The notes under the pieces are model-generated. The model saw nothing but the letters and a program-made list of their open reading frames with translations. It was not told where the DNA came from and made no database searches. Of a stretch of DNA of 7,449 bases, positions 1 to 5,317 are shown one piece after another. Source of the DNA: Oscillospiraceae bacterium (lineage in GTDB: Bacteria; Bacillota; Clostridia; Oscillospirales; Ruminococcaceae); the NCBI GenBank assembly GCA_016303235.1, contig JAEDMB010000095.1, forward strand, positions 1 through 7,449. Direction: 5' to 3'. Within the stretch, counting starts at the first letter, position 1, and each line of letters opens with the position of its first letter. The translations under genes and the position numbers were made by a program.

Positions 1-659
1 GACAGTTTCAGGAAATCCGTTCTGCAATATGTAAGGCAGAATATTTTTCCTGCACCGTTATTTTTAAGCAGTCGGGAAATTTCTGAAAGTGTACTTCCGG
101 TAGTGCATACATCGTCGATTAAAATTATATTCTTTCCGGAAATTTTCTCCGGATTTTTTAATGCAAATGCATTTTTCAGATTGGATTTTCTTTCTTTTCC
201 GGAAAGTTCTTTCTGATGCGGTGTTTTTCTGATTTTGAAAACAATATTGAATTTGTGCGGTATTCCGGAAATATGTGAAAGTTCATTTGCTGTAAGCTCG
301 CACTGATTATATCCTCTTTTCGCTTTGTCCGATTTGTACATGGGAACGGGTATTATGAAATCAATATGTTCTGAAACAAGGTATTTTTTTATAAGCTCCG
401 AAATTCCGAGTGCAAAGGCATAGGGAGCGTTTCCGCCCTTATCTTTTAGTGTAAAAACTGCCGGAGATATATTTTCATCATAAACGCACACTGACATGCT
501 GAAATCACTGTATTCAATATCAAATGGTTCTTCAAGAAAATTTATATTTTCACGGCACTTCTGACAGAAATCGTCCGCATATCCGATAAAATCACCGCAT
601 ACCGGACAGCGTGACGGATAAATCAAATCCAGAACGAACCGGATATATTTATAAATCAT
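1..659 (-). CDS. ComF family phosphoribosyltransferase-like protein (3' end off window)
   Basis: The 219 visible codons give a nearly complete ComF-type protein (family members are about 220-240 residues); the stop lies beyond base 1. An N-terminal zinc-ribbon-like region has C18-x2-C21 and C32-x2-C35. The C-terminal type I phosphoribosyltransferase domain shows the PRPP-loop motif IILIDDVCTTGST at residues 178-190, preceded by the family signatures KRGYNQ (114-119) and QKELS...ER..N (149-160). In naturally competent bacteria ComF proteins act in the cytoplasm during uptake of single-stranded DNA; in many Clostridia the gene stands alone and its role is not established. No other competence gene is seen here. 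The ATG lies inside the end of the upstream repressor gene (11-nt overlap, ATGATTTATAA) and has only a weak AAGG about 12 nt upstream, so translation is probably coupled. The family call is firm; the physiological role is not. Confidence 0.9.
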   Translation of the reverse strand, partial: MIYKYIRFVLDLIYPSRCPVCGDFIGYADDFCQKCRENINFLEEPFDIEYSDFSMSVCVYDENISPAVFTLKDKGGNAPYAFALGISELIKKYLVSEHIDFIIPVPMYKSDKAKRGYNQCELTANELSHISGIPHKFNIVFKIRKTPHQKELSGKERKSNLKNAFALKNPEKISGKNIILIDDVCTTGSTLSEISRLLKNNGAGKIFCLTYCRTDFLKL

Positions 660-885
660 CAGTTTTTTTCGCCTTCGGATAAGGTCTGGGATTGTCTGTA
701 AGTCCGAGAATATAGTCAGTGCTTGTATTATAAAGAACTGCGAGCTTGATTACAAAATCAACCGGTATCGGTCGCAGTCCACGTTCATATTTTGAATATA
801 ATGACTGGTCACAGAAAAGATATGCTGAAATTTCCTTCTGTGTCTTGTCATTGTCTTCACGGAGATTCCTTATTCTTCTGAACAC
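649..885 (-). CDS. XRE/Cro-CI type helix-turn-helix regulator, 78 aa
   Basis: This is a single-domain DNA-binding protein. The HTH_3 fold is readable from about residue 3 to 62: TQKEISAYL (15-23) is the first HTH helix, DQSLYSKYERG (26-36) the recognition helix with its typical YERG end, and VIKLAVLYNTSTDYILGLTD (45-64) the closing helices with the usual 'Y.LG' signature. A short basic/acidic tail follows with no sensor domain. The start codon is GTG at 885-883, supported by GAGGTGA at 898-892 with GAGG 9 nt before the start. An ATG two bases earlier (887) is out of frame and opens only a five-codon frame. The gene overlaps the downstream comF-like gene by 11 nt, forming a two-gene unit. A palindrome next to a -10 box upstream suggests autoregulation. 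The family is certain from the sequence; its targets are unknown. Confidence 0.9.
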   Translation of the reverse strand: MFRRIRNLREDNDKTQKEISAYLFCDQSLYSKYERGLRPIPVDFVIKLAVLYNTSTDYILGLTDNPRPYPKAKKTDDL

Positions 886-934
886 ATTCCGTCACCTCAG
901 ATTAATTATAAGGCAGACAGAAAGCATTTTTTTG

Positions 935-953
935 ATTATAGGACAATATGTCC
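935..953 (-). promoter_or_regulatory. Putative XRE promoter -10 with adjoining palindromic operator
   Basis: On the minus strand a perfect TATAAT (940-935) is directly preceded by the inverted repeat GGACA-TAT-TGTCC (953-941), about 50 nt before the GTG start of the repressor. A five-base-arm palindrome in the -10/-35 spacer is a usual place for a Cro/CI-type repressor to bind its own promoter. No good -35 hexamer is found at 16-18 bp. Transcription of the repressor/comF unit from here and self-repression are both inferences. Confidence 0.45.
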
Positions 954-965
954 GTTAATCTGTAT

Positions 966-992
966 AAAATAAGGGCGGATTTTTCACCGCCC
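966..992 (-). terminator. Intrinsic terminator after the lipoprotein gene
   Basis: A six-base-pair G+C-only stem (CCGCCC at 987-992, GGGCGG at 973-978, 8-nt loop) lies 18 nt after the lipoprotein stop codon. On the minus strand it is followed by TTATTTTAT, a fair U-rich tail. It would separate the lipoprotein transcript from the repressor/comF unit. Confidence 0.7.
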
Positions 993-1010
993 GAATAAGA
1001 ATAAAAAAAA

Positions 1011-1373
1011 TTATCTGTTTCTCTCTCTTGGAGCTGTTGAAGTACCATTATCATTATTATTGCCGTCACCTGTTATTCCGTCAATAATATCCCTTGTGGC
1101 ATCTCCTGCACCTTCAATTATGTCCTCTCCGGCAGATTCCACATTATCTATAAAGCCGTCGCCGTCATTATCAACATTGCTGTTATAATTATGGTCTGTT
1201 GTTGTAATGTGAGTTTCCGTTACAGTTTCTCTATACGATGTGACGGTTGTATTCAAGGCTGTTGAATCCGATGAACTGTTATTATTTTTGTTGTTATTCC
1301 TGTTGTTTCCGCACCCTGTAAAAGCTGTGCAAACCAGAATCATTGAGGCACTTAATGCAAAAAGCTTTTTCAT
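1011..1373 (-). CDS. Small Asn/Asp-rich lipoprotein with an EF-hand-like loop
   Basis: This is a 120-residue exported lipoprotein of unknown function. The signal peptide MKKLFALSASMILVCTAFTG is followed by the lipobox cysteine C21 (FTGC), so it should be lipid-anchored to the outer face of the membrane. After it come an Asn/Ser-rich spacer (22-37), a Thr-rich segment (38-60), and a loop at 68-79 (DNDGDGFIDNVE). That loop fits the canonical 12-residue EF-hand pattern: D1, D3, D5, G6, a hydrophobic residue at 8, D9, E12. An amphipathic stretch (80-101) follows with the near-repeat EDIIEGAG / RDIIDGIT, then a polar tail. The ATG at 1373 is chosen because AAAGGA sits 9 nt before it; an in-frame ATG six codons earlier (1391) has no ribosome site. 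The gene lies alone between two terminators. Calcium binding is an inference from the loop. Confidence 0.85.
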   Translation of the reverse strand: MKKLFALSASMILVCTAFTGCGNNRNNNKNNNSSSDSTALNTTVTSYRETVTETHITTTDHNYNSNVDNDGDGFIDNVESAGEDIIEGAGDATRDIIDGITGDGNNNDNGTSTAPRERNR

Positions 1374-1466
1374 ATTCAAAAATCCTTTCATATTTTATTG
1401 CGGAATCGGTTTCCACAATGTAAAAATATTATTTACAGATTTTTTGAAATTATCAGCATAAAAATC

Positions 1467-1508
1467 AAAAAAAGTTTTCAACACTTTTTTCAACAAAAAG
1501 TTGAAAAC
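1467..1508 (-). terminator. Terminator after ytaF with three competing arms
   Basis: Immediately after the ytaF stop codon, the minus strand reads arm A GTTTTCAAC (1508-1500), loop TTTTT, arm B GTTGAAAA (1494-1487), then arm C GTTGAAAAC (1482-1474) and seven T residues (1473-1467). A pairs with C over 9 bp and is followed directly by the T7 tract, the form of an intrinsic terminator. A can instead pair with B over 8 bp with a tight 5-nt loop, which removes the terminator stem. The stem is A+T-rich, so it is weaker than the other terminators here. Confidence 0.65.
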
Positions 1509-2126
1509 TCAGATTATACCGATTACAGCAGACAATATAAGCATAATTCCGCCAAGCCATGAAAAGTCATATTTTAATGAAGAAATCTTTTTACCGGTAA
1601 ATGCTCCCAGATACACAACAAGAATATTTACAGAAAAAGTCAGAAATGCCGTTCTCAATGAATCTGCACCGAGAAATCCCGCATTTATTCCTACTGCAAC
1701 TGAATCCGCTGAAAGTGCAAGGGCAAGGGCAATACTCTCCGATATTGAAAGAACCTTTGAAAAATCGGAATCCGCTGTTCTCTCATCAAGATAAAGGCGG
1801 ACTCCTATTCCGAGACGGCTCATTCTAATAAATATATCGCCTTTTTCGGAAAGTTTTCTTACAACTGCCCTTACAATACTCTTGAATATGGTAACAGTTC
1901 CGATTGCAGTCAGAATAATACACCCGATTACAGAGCATATTTTAACGGGAATTATACATTCAAGCAGTCCCGCAAACAGAAGTGACAAATAAAGTATTAC
2001 TGATGAAATAAAGCTAAGCACAAATCCCGACCAGAACGGAATTTTTATTCCCGATGAATTATAGTTTACTGACATCAAATATGTATCAATGCAGACAGTA
2101 AGCGTTATAAGTATTTCATTCAGCAT
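1509..2126 (-). CDS. ytaF: Sporulation membrane protein YtaF (MntP-like family)
   Basis: This 205-residue polytopic membrane protein is built as two related halves of about three helices each, as in the MntP/YtaF family. The first half has the acidic helix motif TVCIDTYLMSVNYNSSGIKIP with D14 in the membrane. The hydrophilic centre (85-125) contains YLDERTADSDFS, matching the acidic 'DP..AD.D.SG' segment of YtaF proteins. The second half repeats the motif as ISESIALALALSADSVAVGI, with E130 and D141. MntP relatives export Mn2+; YtaF itself is known mainly as a conserved protein of endospore formers with unproven transport activity. The start ATG has only a GGGG-type ribosome site 7 nt upstream, and that site lies inside a hairpin arm. 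The gene follows the CxxCxxCC protein by 61 nt, so co-transcription is likely. The family assignment is strong; metal transport is inferred. Confidence 0.88.
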   Translation of the reverse strand: MLNEILITLTVCIDTYLMSVNYNSSGIKIPFWSGFVLSFISSVILYLSLLFAGLLECIIPVKICSVIGCIILTAIGTVTIFKSIVRAVVRKLSEKGDIFIRMSRLGIGVRLYLDERTADSDFSKVLSISESIALALALSADSVAVGINAGFLGADSLRTAFLTFSVNILVVYLGAFTGKKISSLKYDFSWLGGIMLILSAVIGII

Positions 2127-2133
2127 AAAATCG

Positions 2134-2180
2134 CCCCGTTTCGCATTTTTTTATATTATATGCAGAAACGGGAAACGGGG
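2134..2180 (-). promoter_or_regulatory. Leader hairpin that can hide the ytaF ribosome-binding site
   Basis: On the minus strand two overlapping 5' arms, CCCCGTTTC (2180-2172) and CCCGTTTC (2172-2165), precede a single 3' arm GAAACGGGG (2142-2134). The outer pairing is 9 perfect base pairs. The inner pairing is 8 bp plus GCAT/ATGC after a one-base bulge, with a 13-nt A/T loop. The 3' arm carries the only Shine-Dalgarno-like bases (GGGG) before ytaF, so either fold would mask it. No T tract directly follows, so this is less convincing as a terminator for the gene upstream. A TATAAT at 2159-2154 overlaps the loop but has no good -35. Confidence 0.5.
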
Positions 2181-2187
2181 TTAAAAA

Positions 2188-2664
2188 TTATTTTTCAACA
2201 AGAAGTATCGGGTATGAATTATCATAAGGCTTTATTATTTCGGGGTGAGCGTCAGCATATCGGAATATTTCATCGGCAAGACCGTCTTTTAAAAATTCAA
2301 CAAGCTCAGAAAGTGGCTTGCTATACATAGCCTCGCATATGCTTGCAATTGTTATTACTCTTTTATCTCCTATTTTCATTATTCTGTAAGGCCATATACG
2401 GCAGTCAAAAGGCTTTTCATCACCGAGAATACAGCCTTTTCCGGGGTCAAGAGCAGGACATGTAAAAAGTCCCTCATCATCGAATTTTTCAGCTTTGAAT
2501 ATATATCCGCCGTCTTTCTGAATAAATTCGGCATCTGCAAGGCTTTCAAGCTTATTTCTGGTATCTTCATCAAAAACAGGAGTTTCCCATATATCATAGC
2601 GGTCAAATATACAGCAGAGTCTACATTCTGCACATGTTTTTTTATCAAGAATTTTTTTCAGCAT
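2188..2664 (-). CDS. YkgJ-family cysteine-cluster protein (CxxCxxCC)
   Basis: This 158-residue soluble protein belongs to the CxxCxxCC family, described as a putative zinc- or iron-chelating domain. The signature is at the N-terminus: C11-x2-C14-x2-C17-C18. Further cysteines in the family's conserved places are C69 (FTCPAL), C78 (GKGC), C88 in the motif KPFDCRIWPYR, and C110, giving eight candidate metal ligands. There is no signal peptide or membrane segment, so it should be cytoplasmic. Its biochemical job is unknown in general; some relatives are linked to protein maturation or metal handling. The start is secure: AAGGAGGT lies 9 nt before the ATG, and a TTGACA/TATTCT promoter stands upstream. 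Downstream is ytaF, of an MntP-like metal-transport family, so a shared role in metal homeostasis is possible but unproven. Confidence 0.88.
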   Translation of the reverse strand: MLKKILDKKTCAECRLCCIFDRYDIWETPVFDEDTRNKLESLADAEFIQKDGGYIFKAEKFDDEGLFTCPALDPGKGCILGDEKPFDCRIWPYRIMKIGDKRVITIASICEAMYSKPLSELVEFLKDGLADEIFRYADAHPEIIKPYDNSYPILLVEK

Positions 2665-2698
2665 TTATATAATACCTCCTTAATTTATTTATACTTAT

Positions 2699-2727
2699 AG
2701 AATATCACATGTATTTTTTTATGTCAA
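2699..2727 (-). promoter_or_regulatory. Promoter of the YkgJ-like/ytaF unit
   Basis: The minus strand has a perfect -35 TTGACA (2727-2722), a 17-bp spacer ending in TGA (extended -10), and -10 TATTCT (2704-2699), about 35 nt before the start codon and just ahead of AAGGAGGT. This is a housekeeping sigma-type promoter. Confidence 0.8.
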
Positions 2728-2804
2728 TTGAAATTTTTCTGAAGTAAAACAGCTTTCCGGAACGTACTAATATAAGAGAGAATATATTTGAAAATTCAAT
2801 TGAC
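2723..2804. repeat. Inverted repeat joining two divergent -35 boxes
   Basis: GTCAATTGAAATTTT (2723-2737) and AAAATTCAATTGAC (2791-2804) are inverted copies differing by one inserted A. Each arm overlaps the -35 hexamer of one of the two divergent promoters. They could be paired operator half-sites about 70 bp apart, or two similar A/T-rich promoter surroundings. Confidence 0.55.
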
Positions 2805-2828
2805 TTTCTAAATTATATATGATATAAT
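2800..2828 (+). promoter_or_regulatory. Promoter of the glycosyltransferase operon
   Basis: The plus strand has -35 TTGACT (2800-2805), a 17-bp spacer ending in TGA (extended -10), and a perfect -10 TATAAT (2823-2828). The predicted RNA start is near 2835, which leaves a leader of about 30 nt containing AAAGGAG. Confidence 0.82.
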
Positions 2829-2863
2829 CATAATGTTTGATAACGTATAAAAAGGAGAAATTT

Positions 2864-5302
2864 ATGGATATTTTTAAAATATTGTTTTTAATTGCTGTCA
2901 TAATAACTGTTGTTTCATCATCAGTAATTATAAAAAATACAAAAAAACCTGAACCTCTGCTTCCTGATAATCCGGACAGCATTGATGAAGATGAAGATGA
3001 AGAAGAAAACAAACCTCCCGAACCTCCAAAAAAGAAAAAATTAATTTCATTTCTTCCTTTCAATGCAGGAACTGTTTCGCTTTTTGCAGGTATAATTCTG
3101 AATATAATTCTGGGAATGATTGATACAGAATTTAAAAAAGCTTTCATTCTTATGGCATTAACTCTTGTTTTTGAATATATATTTATGTGCTTTTATCATA
3201 CATACGGAAAAAAACTGCTAAAATTCTGTGCAAAGACTCTTGCTGTACTTTCAGTGCTTGAAATTACAGTATTTAATTTTCCGTCATATCATCTGTGGTT
3301 CGGAGATTATCAGCAGAAAACACTTGATTTCAGTGAATGTTCAGTCGAAATCGGCGAGGCTGATATTGACACCGATGCCAATACTGTTCACATAAAGGGC
3401 AAAAAGGAAGTTGTACTCACTTTTCCTGAACTTAATACAAAAACAGGAACTATACATGCAAATATAGAATATCTAAAAAATACAGAGCATGTTAAAACTG
3501 TTATAGATATTGCGGACGAAACTCATGCCGATTACAGATATGATATTGCAAAGACAGATATAATAAAAGGTCAGGAAAATTCGGAATATATTCCATGTGA
3601 ATTTTCGGGAGAGGTTTCAAAATTCAGAATAAAGTTTACAGGATACAACGAAAGTGATGAATTTATTATAAAAAGCGTCACTCTCAACGAAGTTATACCC
3701 TTTGAAATATCCTGGCTCAGAATCGGAATTATCGGAATACTTGCCGTTCTTGCATATTCAGTATGCTGTCTTGAATCCTTTAAAGCTCCTTTCCGTCAGA
3801 AAAGAAAGCTTTGCAATATAATATTCTATGGTACAACAGTTATCTGCTGTGTACTTGCATTTCTTGTAGTAAACAAGGAACTCGGCAGAAATGTCACCAT
3901 AAAAGACCATTTGAAATTAACTTACGGAAATCAGATTACTCAGGAACTTGTTGATGCTTTTGAAAACGGACAGGTTTCACTTCTTGATGAACCCGATGAG
4001 GCTATTAAGGAAATTGAAAATCCTTATGACTGGAGTCAGCGTAATGAAAACGGCGGTAGCTTTGCATGGGACCATCTCTATTATAACGGCAAATATTATT
4101 CATATTACGGCATAGCTCCGGTACTTCTTGTATATCTGCCTTATCATATGATTACAGGCTATTATTGTTCAACCAATCTTTCAATAATGGTATTCAGCAT
4201 AATCGGAATGATATTCCTCACACTTGCATATACGCAATTTCTTAAAAAGTTTTTCAAGGATACTCCGGCAGGAATCGCAGTTGCAGGTCATATAATAATA
4301 ATGTCAGCATGCGGAATATGGTACAGTGTCGGAAGAAATATATTCTATGAAATTTCAATGTCATCGGGATTTATGTTTGTCGCAATAGGAACGTATTTCC
4401 TGCTGTCGTCAAATGTTGTAAGCTCCGGAAAGCTTTCATACGTAAAAACGGCACTTTCTTCACTGTTTCTTGCAATAGCTGTTCTTTGCAGACCTACACT
4501 CGCTGTATACTGCATATGTGCATGTGTATACTTTGCATACGGATTTTTCAAAAAGGATAATATCATAATAAACAAAGACGGTGAGGCAGTTTCAAAACCT
4601 GTCAAGAAAACGGCATTTCTGATATGTGCAATTGTACCCTTTGCGGTTCTCGGAGGATTTCAGATGTGGTACAACTACATAAGATTCGGCTCTCCGATAG
4701 ATTTCGGAATACAGTATTCACTCACTATAAACGATTTCACACATTCACAGTATCATACTATATTTGTTATAATAGGACTGTTCAACTATATTTTCGCACC
4801 GCCTGCATTTTCTCCGGAATACCCGTTTATAACAACTCCATTCTCGAAATTTGAGGCAAACGGATATTACTTCTCTGACTTCGGAAACACATCGGGAATA
4901 ATTTTCCTTGCATTTCCGGTAATTGCGTACATATTCAGCAGAAAGGCTCTTAAAAAGCTTCCTGACAGAAAATCAAGAATTAAAAGCCTTCTTCTTGTGG
5001 GACTTCCATGTGTTGTTATGCCGTTTATAATAATCTGTTCAATATGGGAAAGCGGTTATGCCGTAAGATATACAGCAGACTTTTCATGGCAGATTATTAT
5101 AGGTGCTTATGCAATACTTTTCTATCTTTATTCCAAAACGGAAAATGAAACTAAAAAGGATTTTGTACGCAGATTTATGGCTGTATCAATGGTATGTGCC
5201 GTTGTAATCAACGGTATTCAGATATTTAATTTCACATTCCCCGAAAGCGATTATCCGGCACTCTGCTATGAACTCGAAAAAATGATTGCTTTCTGGAAAT
5301 AA
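2864..5302 (+). CDS. GT-C-like polytopic membrane glycosyltransferase, 812 aa
   Basis: This large multispanning protein is probably a polyprenyl-phosphate-sugar-dependent glycosyltransferase acting outside the membrane. Helix 5-23 is followed by an odd charged linker: Pro-rich, acidic at 38-48 (DSIDEDEDEEE), basic KKKK at 56-59. Helices lie at about 63-85, 93-111 and 118-137. Residues 153-277 form a beta-rich soluble domain without helices, and two more helices run at 284-303 and 319-337. A loop (345-416) holds the GT-C-like conserved block NPYDWSQR (D389), WDHLYYNGKYYSYYG (D403) and PVLLVYLPYHMITG. The remaining helices include LCRPT (541-545), WYNYIRFGSPIDFG (602-615) and SGYAVRYTADF (730-740). 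ATG 2864 is chosen because AAAGGAG is 6 nt upstream; the TTG nine codons earlier has no support. A GtrB-like gene follows after 15 nt. Sugar and acceptor are unknown, and the catalytic role of D389/D403 is inference. Confidence 0.8.
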   Translation: MDIFKILFLIAVIITVVSSSVIIKNTKKPEPLLPDNPDSIDEDEDEEENKPPEPPKKKKLISFLPFNAGTVSLFAGIILNIILGMIDTEFKKAFILMALTLVFEYIFMCFYHTYGKKLLKFCAKTLAVLSVLEITVFNFPSYHLWFGDYQQKTLDFSECSVEIGEADIDTDANTVHIKGKKEVVLTFPELNTKTGTIHANIEYLKNTEHVKTVIDIADETHADYRYDIAKTDIIKGQENSEYIPCEFSGEVSKFRIKFTGYNESDEFIIKSVTLNEVIPFEISWLRIGIIGILAVLAYSVCCLESFKAPFRQKRKLCNIIFYGTTVICCVLAFLVVNKELGRNVTIKDHLKLTYGNQITQELVDAFENGQVSLLDEPDEAIKEIENPYDWSQRNENGGSFAWDHLYYNGKYYSYYGIAPVLLVYLPYHMITGYYCSTNLSIMVFSIIGMIFLTLAYTQFLKKFFKDTPAGIAVAGHIIIMSACGIWYSVGRNIFYEISMSSGFMFVAIGTYFLLSSNVVSSGKLSYVKTALSSLFLAIAVLCRPTLAVYCICACVYFAYGFFKKDNIIINKDGEAVSKPVKKTAFLICAIVPFAVLGGFQMWYNYIRFGSPIDFGIQYSLTINDFTHSQYHTIFVIIGLFNYIFAPPAFSPEYPFITTPFSKFEANGYYFSDFGNTSGIIFLAFPVIAYIFSRKALKKLPDRKSRIKSLLLVGLPCVVMPFIIICSIWESGYAVRYTADFSWQIIIGAYAILFYLYSKTENETKKDFVRRFMAVSMVCAVVINGIQIFNFTFPESDYPALCYELEKMIAFWK

Positions 5303-5317
5303 CGGAGGTTCAAAAAA

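Noticed and set aside
1..659. ComF-like gene as evidence of a competence locus
   Set aside because: No comE, comG, DNA-uptake or recombination genes are in the window, and isolated comF-like genes are common in Clostridia.
746..958. 70-codon plus-strand frame opposite the XRE gene
   Set aside because: It is antisense to a clear helix-turn-helix gene and its promoter, with no ribosome site.
1361..1372. Perfect palindrome AAAAAGCTTTTT
   Set aside because: It is simply the Lys-Lys-Leu-Phe codons of the lipoprotein signal peptide, with no flanking support for a site.
1501..1828. Two plus-strand open frames (97 and 75 codons) opposite ytaF
   Set aside because: They are antisense to a well-supported membrane protein gene, have no ribosome site and give no recognisable protein.
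2134..2187. Known manganese (yybP-ykoY) riboswitch before ytaF
   Set aside because: The region between the two genes is only 61 nt and lacks the recognisable paired loops of that class; only a simple alternative hairpin is seen.
2379..2648. 89-codon minus-strand frame overlapping the CxxCxxCC gene
   Set aside because: It is a different phase of the same strand; the overlapping gene has the ribosome site, promoter and conserved cysteines.
2767..3147. Minus-strand frame with a poly-Ser run
   Set aside because: The Ser run is the complement of the Asp/Glu codons in the acidic linker of the GT-C-like protein, and the frame crosses the promoter of that gene.
4345..4854. Open frames on both strands inside the GT-C-like gene
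   Set aside because: They are shadow frames within a continuous 812-codon gene, without start signals or family motifs.
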